Below, one piece after another: positions 20,987 through 30,985 of a DNA stretch of 64,000 nucleotides. The stretch's first letter is position 1; every line of letters starts with the position of its first letter. The position numbers and the translations under genes are program-made. The notes below the pieces were generated by a model. The model was not told the origin of the DNA, ran no database searches, and saw nothing but the letters and a program-made list of their open reading frames with translations. The stretch is from Roseomonas gilardii. GTDB taxonomy: Bacteria > Pseudomonadota > Alphaproteobacteria > Acetobacterales > Acetobacteraceae. The stretch is taken from contig NZ_CP015583.1 of assembly GCF_001941945.1 (NCBI RefSeq), forward strand, positions 4,264,148 to 4,328,147, given 5' to 3'.

Positions 20987-21022
20987 GTCATGTCCTGGCT
21001 CGCCGTGCCCCAGGTGGAGGGG

Positions 21023-22051
21023 TCAGGCCGCCTGCTGGATCGCCGAGAGCAGCCATTCCTGGCCCGGACGGCGGGTGAAGGTCCAGATCTCCGTCACGGT
21101 CTGGCGGGCCTGCGGATCGCCCTCCACCACCTGGCCGCTGCTGTCGCGGGTGACGTCGATCAGGCTGAAGCGCATCGCCACCGTGGCGTAGTCCTGGCCG
21201 TCCTCGTTCCAGGCCTCGGCGAGATCGCCGGATTCCAGCCGGACGTCGCGGGTCTCGTTGTGCCAGCCGCGCGCCTTCAGGTCCTGCAGGTCGTTGCTGA
21301 AGTAGCGCAGCATCTCCGGCGTGGCGAGGCGGGCCAGGGTCTCGGTGTCGCCGCGCGACCAGGCGGCGTTCACCGCCTGCAGGCTGCGCTCGAAGGCGGC
21401 GAAGTCGCCCTGGCTGACCTGCACCGGGGTGGTGGCCGGCGCGGCGGGGCGGCCCGAGGCCGCGCCCCGCATGGCACCGCCCAGCGGGCCGGGGCGGTTG
21501 CTCATCGGGTCATGCGCGTCGCGGGCATAGCCCGGCGTGTTCCCCGCCATGGCGACGCCACCACGGGGCATGCCCTGCGGCATCCCCTGGGCCGTCTGGC
21601 GGCGGCGCAGGAAGCGCATCAGCAGCATGACGCCGCCGACCACCAGGGCGATCTGCAGCAGCAGGCCGATCATCCCCGCGAAGCCGGAGATGCCGCCGAA
21701 GCCGAAGCCGAACAGCATGCCAAGCAGACCGGCGCCGAGCAGGCCGCCCATCATGCCGCCCATGAAGCCGCCGCCGAAGCGGCTGCCGGCCGGGGCGGGG
21801 GTGTAGCTGGGCGGCCGGGCCGGGGTGGCCTGGTTCATGCCGCCGCGCGACATGTCGCTGCGGTCGAAGGTGTTCGTGCCGCCGCCGGGCGCGGTGCGGG
21901 TGGCCGGGGGCGCGTTGAAGCTGCGGCTGCCGCGGCTGCCCGAGGAGAAGCCGCCGCCGGGGCGCGCCTCGGCCAGGGCCGGCGCCAGCGCCAGGGCAAG
22001 GGCGGCGAAGCCCGCGAGGAAGCGGGCCTTGCGGACGGTCCGGCGATGCAT
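21023..22051 (-). CDS. Tim44-like domain protein with glycine-rich membrane hairpin
   Basis: A 342-residue membrane protein. A signal/anchor (FLAGFAALALALAPALAEA) is followed by a Gly/Ser-rich segment (RPGGGFSSGSRGSRSF), then two glycine-rich hydrophobic stretches (GGFMGGMMGGLLGAGLLGML and FAGMIGLLLQIALVVGGVML). The C-terminal ~150 residues form a Tim44-like domain (SQGDFAAFERSLQAVNAAWS, RLATPEMLRYFSNDL, TEIWTFTRRPGQEWLLSAIQ). These proteins are common in alphaproteobacteria; their job is not settled. The ATG at 22051 has GGGAG nine bases upstream; an ATG at 22084 is an alternative. Confidence 0.85.
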   Translation of the reverse strand: MHRRTVRKARFLAGFAALALALAPALAEARPGGGFSSGSRGSRSFNAPPATRTAPGGGTNTFDRSDMSRGGMNQATPARPPSYTPAPAGSRFGGGFMGGMMGGLLGAGLLGMLFGFGFGGISGFAGMIGLLLQIALVVGGVMLLMRFLRRRQTAQGMPQGMPRGGVAMAGNTPGYARDAHDPMSNRPGPLGGAMRGAASGRPAAPATTPVQVSQGDFAAFERSLQAVNAAWSRGDTETLARLATPEMLRYFSNDLQDLKARGWHNETRDVRLESGDLAEAWNEDGQDYATVAMRFSLIDVTRDSSGQVVEGDPQARQTVTEIWTFTRRPGQEWLLSAIQQAA

Positions 22052-22387
22052 GGGACGGTTCTCCCGGGCAAATGATTCTGTCATGGCTGTAATATAAGAA
22101 GCCTGGACGGCAATGCCATGTCCAGCGGTCTTTCTGAAAACGGTGCCGCTGCATAAAGGTTTTGCAACGCTTCGAAACCGCTGGCGGCGGTCTCCAGGGC
22201 CTGTTGGCGCAGGGATTTCCTTGCGGTTCGGCAATATGGAACGAAAACGCAACATATCCGGGGCGGCAGCGCCATTTTGGCGCCGGGCTGCCCTGGCTCT
22301 ATCCTCTCCATGCCGTCCCGGCCACCCTGCGCCCCGTCTTTCCCCTCCCCCCTTGGCCTCGTCCCGGCCGTTCAGAGGATGCCCGCC
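22052..22387. other. Divergent promoter region between Tim44-like and S9 peptidase genes
   Basis: A 336-base gap with locally lower GC (around 22081-22160 and 22235-22260). A TATATT-like hexamer reads on the minus strand at 22091-22096, 40 bases upstream of the Tim44-like start, but I could not pair it with a convincing -35. No operator, terminator or small gene is evident. Confidence 0.35.
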
Positions 22388-24493
22388 ATGCCGGAACCCG
22401 ATTCCCGCCCGACCCTCGCCGCGCCGGACGAGGACCCCTGGCTCTGGCTGGAGGAGGTGGAGGGGCCCCGCGCCCTGGAATGGGTGGAAGGGCAGAACGC
22501 CACCCTGCTGGCCCGTCACGCCGATGCCTGCTTCGAGGCCGATCGCGACGCGCTGAAGGCGGCGATGGACCGGCCGGACAAGCTGCCCTTCGTCACCCGC
22601 CGGGGCGGGCTGCTGTACAATTTCTGGCAGGATGCCGCCCGGCCACGCGGGCTCTGGCGGCGGACCACGCTGGATTCCTACCGCACCAGCGACCCGGTCT
22701 GGGAGGACCTGCTGGACCTCGACGCGCTGGCGGCGGCGGAGGGGGAGGACTGGGTCTGGCAAGGGGCGCGCAGCCGGCCCGGCGCGCATGACCGGGCGAT
22801 CCTCTCGCTGTCGCGCGGCGGCGGGGATGCGGTGGTGCTGCGGGAGTTCGACCTTCCCACCCGGCGCTTCGTGGAGGGCGGCTTCGCCGTGCCGGAAGCC
22901 AAGGGGCTGGTGGACTGGATCGACCGCGACACGCTGCTGCTCTCCACCGCGCTGGGGGAAGGGAATGCCACGCAGTCCGGCTATCCCCGCCGCATCCGGC
23001 TCTGGCGCCGGGGCGTGGCGCCGCTGGAGGCGGAGGTGCTGTTCGAGACCGCGCCGGAGAGCATGGGGCTCTGGGGCACGGTGGACCGCGAGACGGGCGA
23101 CTGGGTCTTCCGCGAACAGCTCGGCTTCTATGACGCGCGCTATCACGTGGCGAAGCCGGGCGGCGCGGTCAGGACGCTCGACCTGCCGACCGACATGCGG
23201 CTGGACTGGCACCATGGCGGCACCGCCCCGGCCGGCGGGGCGGAACTGGAGGGCTGGCTGGTCCTCTGGCCGCGCACGCCCTGGACGGTGGCGGGGCAGA
23301 CCCATGCGCCGGATACGCTGCTGGGCATCCGGCTGGCGGATTTCCTGGCGGGGAGCCGGGAATTCGCCACGCTCTTCGTGCCGGGCGAGCGCCGGGCGCT
23401 GCAGGGCTTCTTCTGGTGCCGGGGGCGGCTGGTGCTTTCCGTCCTGGACGACCTGCGCCCGGTCTTCACCCTGCGGACCCCGCCGGCAGGCGGCAGGGCG
23501 GATTGGCACGCCGAGGAGATCCCGGGCCTGCCGCGGATCGGCGTGGTCAGCGTCTGGCCGCTCGACGCGGAGGAGATGGAATCCGACGGCACGCTGATGG
23601 TCAGCGTCCAGGACCCGGTGACGCCGCCCAGCCTGATGCTGTCCTCCCTGGACCTGCCCATGCCGGCGCTGCTGAAGCAGGCGCCGCACGTCTATGACGC
23701 GGCGGGGCTGGTGGTGACGCGGCACGAGGCGGTCTCGGTGGATGGGGAGCGCATCCCCTATGTGCAGGTCGGGCCGGAGGGGCTGACCGGCGAGGCGCCG
23801 GTGCACATGACGGGCTATGGCGGCTTCCAGGTCACCACGCAGCCCTATTACGCCATGCGCACGGGCAAGCTCTGGCTGGAAAAGGGGGGCACCACCGTGC
23901 TCGCCAATATCCGGGGCGGCGGCGAGTTCGGCACGCGATGGCACGAGGCCGGGCGGTTGGCGGGCAAGGCGCGCTCGCATGACGATTTCGCCGCCGTGGC
24001 CGCGGACCTGGTGCGGCGCGGCGTCACCCGGCCGGGGCGCATCGCGGCGGAGGGCGGCAGCAATGGCGGGCTGCTGATCGCCAACATGCTGACGCGCTAT
24101 CCGGAGCGGTTCGGGGCGCTGTTCTGCACCATCCCGCTGGTGGACATGCGCCGCTACACGAAGCTCCTGGCGGGGGCGAGCTGGATCGCGGAATACGGCG
24201 ATCCGGAGAGGCCGGAGGACTGGGAATTCCTCCGGCACATCTCCGCCTATCACTGTGCGGAGCCGGGGCGGGAATACCCGCCCATCCTGCTGGCCACGGC
24301 GCGCAAGGACGACCGCGTCCATCCCGGCCATGCCCGCAAGATGGCCGCCAAGCTCCAGGCCATGGGCTACGACGCGCATTTCTACGAGCCCGGCGCGGGT
24401 GGCCATGGCTACGGCAAGGACAGCGGGGAGATCGCCACCTTCTCGGCCCTCGGCACCGCCTTCCTGCGCCGGGCCATCGGCTGGGAGGAATAG
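22388..24493 (+). CDS. Prolyl oligopeptidase family (S9) serine peptidase
   Basis: A 701-residue S9-family peptidase. The N-terminal WLWLEEVEGPRALEWVEGQN motif is typical of prolyl oligopeptidase/oligopeptidase B, followed by a beta-propeller of ~380 residues and a C-terminal alpha/beta-hydrolase domain. Catalytic residues are Ser in AAEGGSNGGLLIANML, Asp in TARKDDRVHPGHARKM and His in GAGGHGYGKDS. It is cytoplasmic, without a signal peptide, and probably degrades short peptides. The ATG at 22388 is preferred for its AGAGG spacing; an ATG at 22379 is possible. It is convergent with btuC, 13 bases apart. Confidence 0.92.
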   Translation: MPEPDSRPTLAAPDEDPWLWLEEVEGPRALEWVEGQNATLLARHADACFEADRDALKAAMDRPDKLPFVTRRGGLLYNFWQDAARPRGLWRRTTLDSYRTSDPVWEDLLDLDALAAAEGEDWVWQGARSRPGAHDRAILSLSRGGGDAVVLREFDLPTRRFVEGGFAVPEAKGLVDWIDRDTLLLSTALGEGNATQSGYPRRIRLWRRGVAPLEAEVLFETAPESMGLWGTVDRETGDWVFREQLGFYDARYHVAKPGGAVRTLDLPTDMRLDWHHGGTAPAGGAELEGWLVLWPRTPWTVAGQTHAPDTLLGIRLADFLAGSREFATLFVPGERRALQGFFWCRGRLVLSVLDDLRPVFTLRTPPAGGRADWHAEEIPGLPRIGVVSVWPLDAEEMESDGTLMVSVQDPVTPPSLMLSSLDLPMPALLKQAPHVYDAAGLVVTRHEAVSVDGERIPYVQVGPEGLTGEAPVHMTGYGGFQVTTQPYYAMRTGKLWLEKGGTTVLANIRGGGEFGTRWHEAGRLAGKARSHDDFAAVAADLVRRGVTRPGRIAAEGGSNGGLLIANMLTRYPERFGALFCTIPLVDMRRYTKLLAGASWIAEYGDPERPEDWEFLRHISAYHCAEPGREYPPILLATARKDDRVHPGHARKMAAKLQAMGYDAHFYEPGAGGHGYGKDSGEIATFSALGTAFLRRAIGWEE

Positions 24494-24506
24494 CGGCTCC
24501 CCCGCC

Positions 24507-25607
24507 TCATACCGATCGGCGCGACCGGCAAAGGATCACGGCGAAGGCCGGGGCGCCGAACAGGGCCGTCACCACGCCGATCGGCAGGGTCTGCTGCGGC
24601 ACCAGGATGCGCGAAAGGATATCCGCCAGCACCGCCAGGATGGCGCCCATGATCAGCGAGGCCGGCAGCAGCCGCGCATGGGAGGGGCCGACCAGGAATC
24701 GCGCTGCATGCGGCACCACGAGGCCGACGAAGCCCACCGTGCCGGTGATGCTCACCAGCACCGCGGTCATCGCCGCCGTCACCGCGAAGAGCAGGGCGCG
24801 CACCCGCCCCACCGGGATGCCCAGCGTCATCGCCGCATCGGCGCCGAAGGTGAAGGCATCCAGCGCCCGGGCCTGGAACAGGCAGACGAGGCTCGCCACC
24901 AGCACGGCCGGCGCCGCGAGGGCGAGGTCGGGCCAGCGCACGCCGCTCAGATTGCCGAGCAGCCAGAACATCACCCCGCGCGCCTGTTCCGCATTCGCGG
25001 CGGTGGTGACGACATAGGCGGTGATGGCGTTGAAGAGCTGCGAGGCGACGACGCCGGCCAGGATCACCCGCTCCGCCCCGCCGCCGGAGGCCGAGGCCAG
25101 GGCGGCCACGGCCAGCAGCGCGGCCAGCGCGCCGAAAAAGGCACCGCCGGAGAGCGAGACCAGCCCGCCCCCCAGGCCCAGCACCACCACCGCCACGGCG
25201 CCGGTCGAGGCGCCGGCGGAGATCCCCAGCACATAGGGCTCCGCCAGCGGGTTGCGCAGCAGCGCCTGCAGCACCGCCCCCGCCACCGCCAGCCCGCCGC
25301 CGAGACAGGCCGCCATCAGCGCGCGGCTGAGCCGGTAATCCCAGATCACCCCCTCCTGGATTCGGCTGACCTCGTAGCCCGCGCCGAGCAGCCGGTTGGC
25401 CAGCGCCTTGAACGTGGTGACGAGGGGCACCGGCATCTCGCCCACCGAGACGGCCAGGGCGACGCAGAGACCGAGCAGCAGCAGCGCCAGCAGGGCCAGC
25501 ACCAGCCGCGCCACCTGACCGGTGGCGCCGGGCCGGGCCGTCACCAGGCCGCGGATCGCCGGCCGGGCGGCTTCCAGCGGCAGCCCGTCGCTGGCCAGGC
25601 CGCTCAC
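24507..25607 (-). CDS. btuC: Cobalamin-type ABC transporter permease (FecCD/BtuC family)
   Basis: A 366-residue FecCD-family permease with about ten membrane spans. Signatures are DYRLSRALMAACLGGGLAVA, QALLRNPLAEPYVLGISAGA, GVMFWLLGNLSGVRW, TFGADAAMTLGIPVGRVRAL and VGFVGLVVPHAARFLVGPSH. It starts with GTG, whose bases overlap the btuF stop (GTGA), so the two are translationally coupled. Its assignment to vitamin B12 rests on the cobalamin riboswitch in front of the operon; by family alone it could carry siderophores. No ATPase gene follows: the next gene is convergent 13 bases away. Confidence 0.85.
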   Translation of the reverse strand: MSGLASDGLPLEAARPAIRGLVTARPGATGQVARLVLALLALLLLGLCVALAVSVGEMPVPLVTTFKALANRLLGAGYEVSRIQEGVIWDYRLSRALMAACLGGGLAVAGAVLQALLRNPLAEPYVLGISAGASTGAVAVVVLGLGGGLVSLSGGAFFGALAALLAVAALASASGGGAERVILAGVVASQLFNAITAYVVTTAANAEQARGVMFWLLGNLSGVRWPDLALAAPAVLVASLVCLFQARALDAFTFGADAAMTLGIPVGRVRALLFAVTAAMTAVLVSITGTVGFVGLVVPHAARFLVGPSHARLLPASLIMGAILAVLADILSRILVPQQTLPIGVVTALFGAPAFAVILCRSRRSV

Positions 25608-26710
25608 GGCTTCGTCCCGCTTCCCTGGGCCTGCTCCTGCTTCTCCAGGGCCTGGATGCCCCTGGCCACGGCCTCGATGCCGTCGATGGTGCGCAGCGTC
25701 GGGTTCATCGACTGCGCCCCCACCACCACGAAGCGCCGCGCCTGCACCGCCGGCATCTGGCTGGTGACCGGGTCCGTCTCCAGGAACTGGCGCTTGACGC
25801 TCACGTCGTCGGCGGGGAAGCGGCGGCGCGTCATCTCGCCCATCACGATCACCGCGGGGTTGGCGGTGGCGATGGCCTCCCAGCTCACGGTCGGCCATTC
25901 CTCGGTCGTCCGGATGACGTTGCGCAGGCCCAGCAGCCGCGCGATGTAGCCCGGCGCGCCATTGGTGCCGGCCACGAAGGCATCGCCCTTCACGTCGCGG
26001 CTGGAGAACCAGAAGACCACCGGCAGGCCCTGCGCCTTCACCGAGGCGACCGCCGCCACCGCATCGGCCTCGCGCTTCCTCAACTGCGCCACCAGCGCGG
26101 CGCCGCGATCCCGCACGTCGAAGATCGCGGCGAGCTCCTCGATCTCCTGGTAGAGCAGCTCCATCGTGTAGGGCTGGCTCCGCACCCCGTCGCCGCTGCC
26201 GGAATTGTCCTTGCCCGTGCAGTCGGAGGGCGAGATGTAGGTGGGGATGCCGAGATCGGTGAACTGCTCCCGCCGTCCGACCCGGCCGCGCGGCCCGACA
26301 TGCCATTCGAGCTGCACGGTGACGAGGTCCGGCTCCTTCCCCACCACAGATTCGAAGCTCGGGTCATTGTCCGCGAGGCGCGGGACCCTGGCATTCTCCC
26401 CGGCGAACTGCGGCAGCACCGGCTCCACCCAGAGCGCGGTGCCGGCGATCCGGTCGCCGAGGCCCAGGGCGTAGAGGATCTCCGTCTCCGACTGGCCGAT
26501 GGAGACCACCCGGCGCGGTGCCTTGGGGAAGGTCAGGTCCAGCCCGCAGTTGCGCAGGGTCAGCGGGTAGCGGGTCGGCTCCGCGGCCGCCGGCGGCACC
26601 ATGGCGCCGGACAGGGCAAGGCCAGCCCCGAGGGCGAGGCCGCCAAGGCGCCGCAGCGCCCTGCCCCGGCGCGGGCCGGCCAGGGCGGAAAGCATCGGAA
26701 AGGACGGCAT
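25604..26710 (-). CDS. btuF: Cobalamin-type ABC transporter periplasmic binding protein
   Basis: A 368-residue periplasmic binding protein of the BtuF/FecB class. The N-terminal signal peptide (ALRRLGGLALGAGLALSGAM, cleavage near PPAAAEP) precedes RRVVSIGQSETEILYALGLG, a typical class III binding-protein start, and DNDPSFESVVGKEPDLVTVQ. The C-terminal half has EEWPTVSWEAIATANPAVIV. A Cys-containing insertion (SPSDCTGKDNSGSGDGV) is unusual. It is the first gene after the cobalamin riboswitch, so corrinoid uptake is the likely job. Its ATG lies two bases after an upstream in-frame stop. Confidence 0.82.
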   Translation of the reverse strand: MPSFPMLSALAGPRRGRALRRLGGLALGAGLALSGAMVPPAAAEPTRYPLTLRNCGLDLTFPKAPRRVVSIGQSETEILYALGLGDRIAGTALWVEPVLPQFAGENARVPRLADNDPSFESVVGKEPDLVTVQLEWHVGPRGRVGRREQFTDLGIPTYISPSDCTGKDNSGSGDGVRSQPYTMELLYQEIEELAAIFDVRDRGAALVAQLRKREADAVAAVASVKAQGLPVVFWFSSRDVKGDAFVAGTNGAPGYIARLLGLRNVIRTTEEWPTVSWEAIATANPAVIVMGEMTRRRFPADDVSVKRQFLETDPVTSQMPAVQARRFVVVGAQSMNPTLRTIDGIEAVARGIQALEKQEQAQGSGTKP

Positions 26711-26713
26711 GAA

Positions 26714-27427
26714 TCAGGCTCCCGCCTCCGGAGCACCCCGCCCGGCGGCCTGGTGAAGCGACGACGGCAGGTCTCCTGGCTCGCGGCTTCCGGCATCGGC
26801 GCGGGACGCCATGCCGGCTTCGCCAGCCCTGTCTTCCCGGGCCCCGGCCTCCTTGCGGAGAGGCGAGGGCTCAGTGACCCGCCAGGCCGTCTCCGGAAGG
26901 GGCGGCAGGGCGGACGGGCCAGCGGGGAACCGCTGACAGTTGCGGGGGCAGCGGCCGACTTGCTCCCGGGCGCGAGGCCCGGCCGGAGCGCACGGCCTTC
27001 CCTTTTCACCCGCTCGCGCGGGACCGTCGACGGGCCAACCTATCCCGCGCATGGGCCGGCGGGCAAGGCGAAGCCGCGACCGCCGCGGCACGCCATCCCT
27101 CACCCCATCCCGCAGCACGGGCACGCCGGCCAGCACATGCGGCAGCGGCGTGCCGTGGCGCTGCCGGTGCGCGGCGTCGAAACCCGCGCGCTCCAGCGCC
27201 TCGCAACGGTCGAGATGGCGCAGCAGCAGCCGCTCCGCCCGTTCCGAGGAGGCATGGCGGCGGCGCCACAGGCGCCAGAGGAGATGCGCGTTCACGGCCC
27301 AGGCGTCATAGGCATGCTCCCGCATCCGCTGGCGCACGGCGGGCGGCAGGGCGTCGAAGCAGGCCCATTCGTCGCCGCCCCAGCGGCGCCAAAGCGTTTC
27401 CCGGACGGTGTTGTCGTTTCCCGCCAC
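26714..27427 (-). CDS. DUF6525-like protein; frame runs on through the riboswitch
   Basis: The GTG start (VAGNDNTVRETLWRRWGGDE) lies 5 bases after the GTPase stop, indicating coupling. The first ~100 residues match the pattern of DUF6525, a short alphaproteobacterial family of unknown function (GGDEWACFDALPPAVRQRM, AYDAWAVNAHLLW). The frame has no stop until 26714, giving 237 codons; everything after residue ~138 is the riboswitch read as protein and is probably not conserved. Either the protein really is this long, or a frameshift has removed the original stop. The true 3' end is uncertain. Confidence 0.55.
   Translation of the reverse strand: MAGNDNTVRETLWRRWGGDEWACFDALPPAVRQRMREHAYDAWAVNAHLLWRLWRRRHASSERAERLLLRHLDRCEALERAGFDAAHRQRHGTPLPHVLAGVPVLRDGVRDGVPRRSRLRLARRPMRGIGWPVDGPARAGEKGRPCAPAGPRAREQVGRCPRNCQRFPAGPSALPPLPETAWRVTEPSPLRKEAGAREDRAGEAGMASRADAGSREPGDLPSSLHQAAGRGAPEAGA
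26762..27015 (-). promoter_or_regulatory. Cobalamin riboswitch controlling btuF-btuC
   Basis: A complete, textbook B12 element on the minus strand. In order it shows GGGTGAAAAGGGAAGGCCGT (5' conserved GGTG..GGGAA block, ~27013-26995), the core CCCCCGCAACTGTCAGC (~26948-26932), GGGTCACTGAGC (~26880-26869), and the B12 box GAGCCAGGAGACCTGCC (26782-26766). Its 3' end lies about 50 bases before the btuF start. By known behaviour, adenosylcobalamin binding would shut off expression. The whole element lies inside an open frame that continues from the DUF6525-like gene. Confidence 0.95.
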
Positions 27428-27432
27428 GCCGC

Positions 27433-28627
<1,195 letters not shown>

Positions 28628-28638
<11 letters not shown>

Positions 28639-29272
28639 GGAGTGGAATCCGTCCGGCTTCGTCGAGGCAGAGGAGCAGCCGGGGCACGGGCACGCCGTCC
28701 ATCGGCGGGGATCGGTGCACCAGCCCGCGGCCGGGCGCGGCGGGATGCGCGTCGCCCTTGAGGATCGCGGCATCGCCGGTGCCCAGGCGCGCGGGCACCG
28801 GGCCGCCTTGCGGGTCATGGGCACGCGCGGCTTCCGCCCCGAACAGGGGAAGCCATTCCGTGCCTGCCCCGGCATAGGTGCAAAGCAGGCGCAGCCCCAC
28901 CGCATCGGCATGGAAGAGGCGGCAGGCATCGCCGGTGATGCCCTCCAGCCGCGCCCGGAGGCGCTTCCGACCCAGGATCACGGAGAAGCTGACGCAGAGC
29001 CAGCGGATGTCGCGCAACAGGGCGGGCGGCAAGGGCGCCGGCAGCTTCGCGGCGAGGCGGAGGGCGCAATCCTCGGCCAGATCCTCCACCACCATGCGGA
29101 AGGGGGCGAGGCGCATCAGGGGCCGCAGGACACCGGGTTCCGGCGGCGGGCGCTGCCAGATGGCAAGCGGCACGTCGGGCCGGCGCACCTCCATCAGCAC
29201 ACCGGGATCGGCGGCGGCCAGGATGCGGAAGGCGCCTTCATCGGGCGCTGTCAGGGCTTCGCTGAGGAACAC
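28628..29272 (-). CDS. DUF1826 protein of the zinc-responsive locus
   Basis: A 214-residue protein of the DUF1826 family, commonly found next to COG0523 GTPases in Zur-controlled clusters of proteobacteria. The family pattern is seen in [31 protein letters not shown] and [25 protein letters not shown], with conserved His, Asp and Cys residues that could hold metal. The start is GTG at 29272 with only a weak AGGG in front. A Zur-like palindrome lies 16 bases upstream. Function is unknown; position indicates a response to zinc starvation. Confidence 0.85.
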
Positions 29273-29287
29273 GCCCTGGGGTCTATA

Positions 29288-29307
29288 TGTAATGTTATAA
29301 TATTACA
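29288..29307 (-). promoter_or_regulatory. Zur-like operator
   Basis: The 20-base near-perfect palindrome TGTAATGTTATAATATTACA stands out in GC-rich surroundings. It matches the known alphaproteobacterial Zur pattern (GTTATAnTATAAC core flanked by ATG/CAT-like ends). It lies 16 bases upstream of the DUF1826 GTG start and probably overlaps the -10 region, so zinc-loaded Zur would repress DUF1826 and the GTPase. No zur gene is in the window. Confidence 0.85.
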
Positions 29308-29371
29308 ATACCCGGCCCGCATTCGCGGCGGGGAGAACCGGGGCGCGCCGCCCCGGGACCAAAGGCTCCCG

Positions 29372-30907
29372 CTACCAGCTCCGCAGTCGGCGCAGGCGCG
29401 GGGTCTTCTTGTGCTGGTGCTCGTCCATGCGTCCGAGCAGTGAGTCCAGCTCGGCGATGGCGCGGTGCAGATAGGGGCCCTTGTTCAGCATGACGCATTC
29501 GGCCCGCGCCGCCATCGCGGCGTCGGTCATCTCGCCGCGCGAGGGCGCCCCCTTCTTGATCAGCCGCTCCAGCACCTGGGTCGCCCAGATCACCGGCACA
29601 TGCGCGGCCTCGCCGAGCCAGAGGATCTCCTCCTGCATCTCCGCCATCCGGGCGAAGCCGATCTCCACCGCCAGGTCGCCGCGCGCGATCATGATCGCCG
29701 TCGGCTGCTGCCCCGCGGCGCGCGTCAGGATGGCGGGCAGGGCACGGACAGCCCGCGTGGTCTCGATCTTCAGGATCAGCGACAGGCTCCGCCAGTCATC
29801 GGGCCGGCGGCGCTCCAGCTCCTCCTGCAACAGGGCCACGTCCTGGGCCGACTGCACGAAGGAATAGCCGATGCCGTCGGCATGCTGCGCGACGAAGTCC
29901 AGGTCCTGCCGGTCCTGGTCGGTCAGCGCGGCGCAGTGCAGGTCGGTATCGGGGAAGTTGATGCCCTTTTCCGGCTTCAGCTTCACGCTGCCGCCCGCCG
30001 CGGCGGTGACGCGCGCCACCACCCCCCAGGGCTCCACCCGCTCGATGCTGGCGCCGAGCTTGCCGTCATCGATGAAGAGCCGCTCCCCCGGCCGGACCAT
30101 GCCCAGCACCCCGCCCAGCGTGCATTCCACCGACGCACGGACCCCCTCCGGCGCCACCGCCCCGATCCCGCCGGGCGCGGTGACGACCAGCCGGTCGCCT
30201 TCCGCCACGCGATGCGCGCCGGCCACCCGCACCTCGCCGGTGCGGATCTTCGGGCCGCCCAGGTCCATGATCACCTTCATGCGCCGGCCGGTGGCGGCCT
30301 CGGCCGTCCGGACATGCGCGATCATGCGCTGCCAGGCCTCCCGCCCGTCATGGGCGCAGTTGATCCGCACCGCCTCGACGCCGCGCTCGGCCAGTTTCCG
30401 CATGAAGGCGGGATCGTCGGCGGCCTCGCTCGGGCAGGTGACCAGCAGATGCACGGGCCGTTGCGGCGAGGCCGGGCCCAGCACCGCCCGCGTCCGTTCC
30501 GCCAGCCGGCGCTCCCCCTCGAAGAAGGCTGCCGGCGACACCAGCGGCTCCTCGGCCGGCCGTCCGGCCAGGGCCGCGAGAGCGCGTTCCACGCTTTCCA
30601 GCACGGGCAGCACACGGCTTTCCAGCCGGCCCAGCGAGGACAGGCCCAGCAGCATCAGCGGCCGCTGCAAGGGGCGCAGATCCCGGTGCCGCAGCGCGAG
30701 ATAGCAGGCAAGGTTCTCCGCGCCCGGCCGGAAGTCGGGCTGGTGGAGCGAGCCCTCCCATTGCCGCACCAGGCTGCGCCCTTCCTCGCGCACCGCCTTC
30801 AGCAGGGCCCGGATCTCGGCATGCAGGACTGGCACATCCACCGGCAGGTCCTCTCCGGGGAGCGGCTGCCCTGTGGCTTCGGAAGACCGGGCGGGATCAT
30901 CGGACAT
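29372..30907 (-). CDS. Atypical pyruvate kinase family protein
   Basis: A 511-residue pyruvate-kinase-like protein. An N-terminal extension of ~150 helical residues (LHAEIRALLKAVREEGRSL) precedes the barrel. The barrel shows AVRINCAHDGREAW, VIMDLGGPKIRTGEV, FIDDGKLGA, LKPEKGINFPDTDL, LILKIETTRAV, MIARGDLAVEIG and VIWATQVLERLIKKGAPSR. The usual NxSH is NCAH and the MLSGETA loop is MLNKGPY; the C-terminal regulatory domain is absent. Long-extension kinases of this kind occur in rhizobia and plants. Activity is plausible but not certain. It is separate from the zinc cluster upstream and the pca cluster. Confidence 0.8.
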   Translation of the reverse strand: MSDDPARSSEATGQPLPGEDLPVDVPVLHAEIRALLKAVREEGRSLVRQWEGSLHQPDFRPGAENLACYLALRHRDLRPLQRPLMLLGLSSLGRLESRVLPVLESVERALAALAGRPAEEPLVSPAAFFEGERRLAERTRAVLGPASPQRPVHLLVTCPSEAADDPAFMRKLAERGVEAVRINCAHDGREAWQRMIAHVRTAEAATGRRMKVIMDLGGPKIRTGEVRVAGAHRVAEGDRLVVTAPGGIGAVAPEGVRASVECTLGGVLGMVRPGERLFIDDGKLGASIERVEPWGVVARVTAAAGGSVKLKPEKGINFPDTDLHCAALTDQDRQDLDFVAQHADGIGYSFVQSAQDVALLQEELERRRPDDWRSLSLILKIETTRAVRALPAILTRAAGQQPTAIMIARGDLAVEIGFARMAEMQEEILWLGEAAHVPVIWATQVLERLIKKGAPSRGEMTDAAMAARAECVMLNKGPYLHRAIAELDSLLGRMDEHQHKKTPRLRRLRSW

Positions 30908-30985
30908 GCGGCGTCTCCTGCGGGACAACCACCTTTCTAGCGCAGCCCGCCCGGCTCCCGCGTGAAGCTGACGTGACGCGCCGGA

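Noticed and set aside
22085..24406. Extension of the Tim44-like frame far upstream to an ATG near 24406
   Set aside because: The extra ~785 residues are antisense to the S9 peptidase and have no signature. A signal peptide with a good ribosome-binding site places the start at 22051.
26762..27015. Riboswitch region as a purely protein-coding stretch
   Set aside because: All conserved cobalamin riboswitch blocks are present in order, so RNA function explains the sequence better.
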